8,684 nt of DNA from Pseudomonadota bacterium (GTDB taxonomy: Bacteria > Myxococcota_A > Polyangia > Polyangiales > Polyangiaceae). The notes below the pieces were generated by a model. It worked only from the letters and a program-made list of their open reading frames with translations. It had not been told where the DNA came from and did no database searches. Location of the stretch: contig JAEZYZ010000510.1 in assembly GCA_023418705.1 (NCBI GenBank), positions 1 to 8,684 of the forward strand. Reading direction: 5' to 3'. The position numbers were made by a program, and so were the translations under genes. Positions 8,644-8,684 of this stretch are shown here, piece by piece (position 1 is the stretch's first letter; the number at the start of each line of letters is the position of its first letter).

Positions 8644-8684
8644 CAGTCCCCCAGTCCGCAGTCCCCCAGTCCGCAGTCCCCCAG
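8644..8684. repeat. 15-bp tandem repeat running off the right edge
   Basis: The unit CAGTCCCCCAGTCCG is repeated exactly at 8644-8658 and 8659-8673, and its first 11 bases follow at 8674-8684, where the window ends. The unit has internal CAGTCC subrepeats. On the minus strand it shows three G5 runs about 10 bases apart, about 50-90 bases upstream of the methyltransferase-esterase ATG. The full copy number cannot be seen. Confidence 0.9.

Noticed and set aside
8644..8684. CRISPR array at the right edge
   Set aside because: The 15-bp units abut directly with no spacers, so this is a simple tandem repeat.

Overview
The window is very GC-rich with GC-saturated third codon positions. It carries a large Ser/Thr kinase whose first catalytic loop reads HRDLSPQN, a form I associate with Myxococcota (myxobacterial) kinases, and several multidomain exported proteins. 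My best guess is a myxobacterium or close relative, perhaps of the Polyangia. This rests on gene style only, since no rRNA, tRNA or taxonomic marker is present. I see no insertion sequence, integrase, CRISPR array or tRNA.

Layout from left to right. (1) 1-2295, minus strand: a transmembrane protein with two complete Ser/Thr kinase domains in tandem, cut off by the left window edge. (2) 2296-2447: a short divergent spacer with a perfect 12-bp palindrome. (3) 2448-2870, plus strand: a small predicted exported protein of unknown function, followed at once by a strong GC hairpin. (4) 2871-3135: a spacer ending in an AT-rich patch and a good ribosome binding site. (5) 3136-6530, plus strand: a translationally coupled pair of exported DsbA-like thiol-disulfide oxidoreductases. 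The first is membrane-anchored with three thioredoxin-fold domains. The second is a lipoprotein with two. All five domains keep a CxxC pair and a cis-proline loop. (6) 6598-8595, minus strand and convergent: a fusion of protein-L-isoaspartate O-methyltransferase with an erythromycin-esterase-like domain. (7) 8644-8684: the start of a 15-bp tandem repeat that runs off the right edge.

The most unusual content is the five-domain oxidoreductase pair. The two proteins match domain by domain (D1 with D1, D2 with D2), so they look like a tandem duplication of a two-domain ancestor, followed by gain or loss of a third domain and by a strong shift in Lys/Arg usage. They probably work together in disulfide or thiol chemistry in the periplasm or at the envelope. 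No DsbB, VKOR or DsbD electron-transfer partner is in the window. The small exported protein upstream has two cysteines in its mature part and could be a client, but this is speculative. The methyltransferase-esterase fusion suggests a protein-repair or stress role unrelated in mechanism. The kinase has no visible functional link to the rest.
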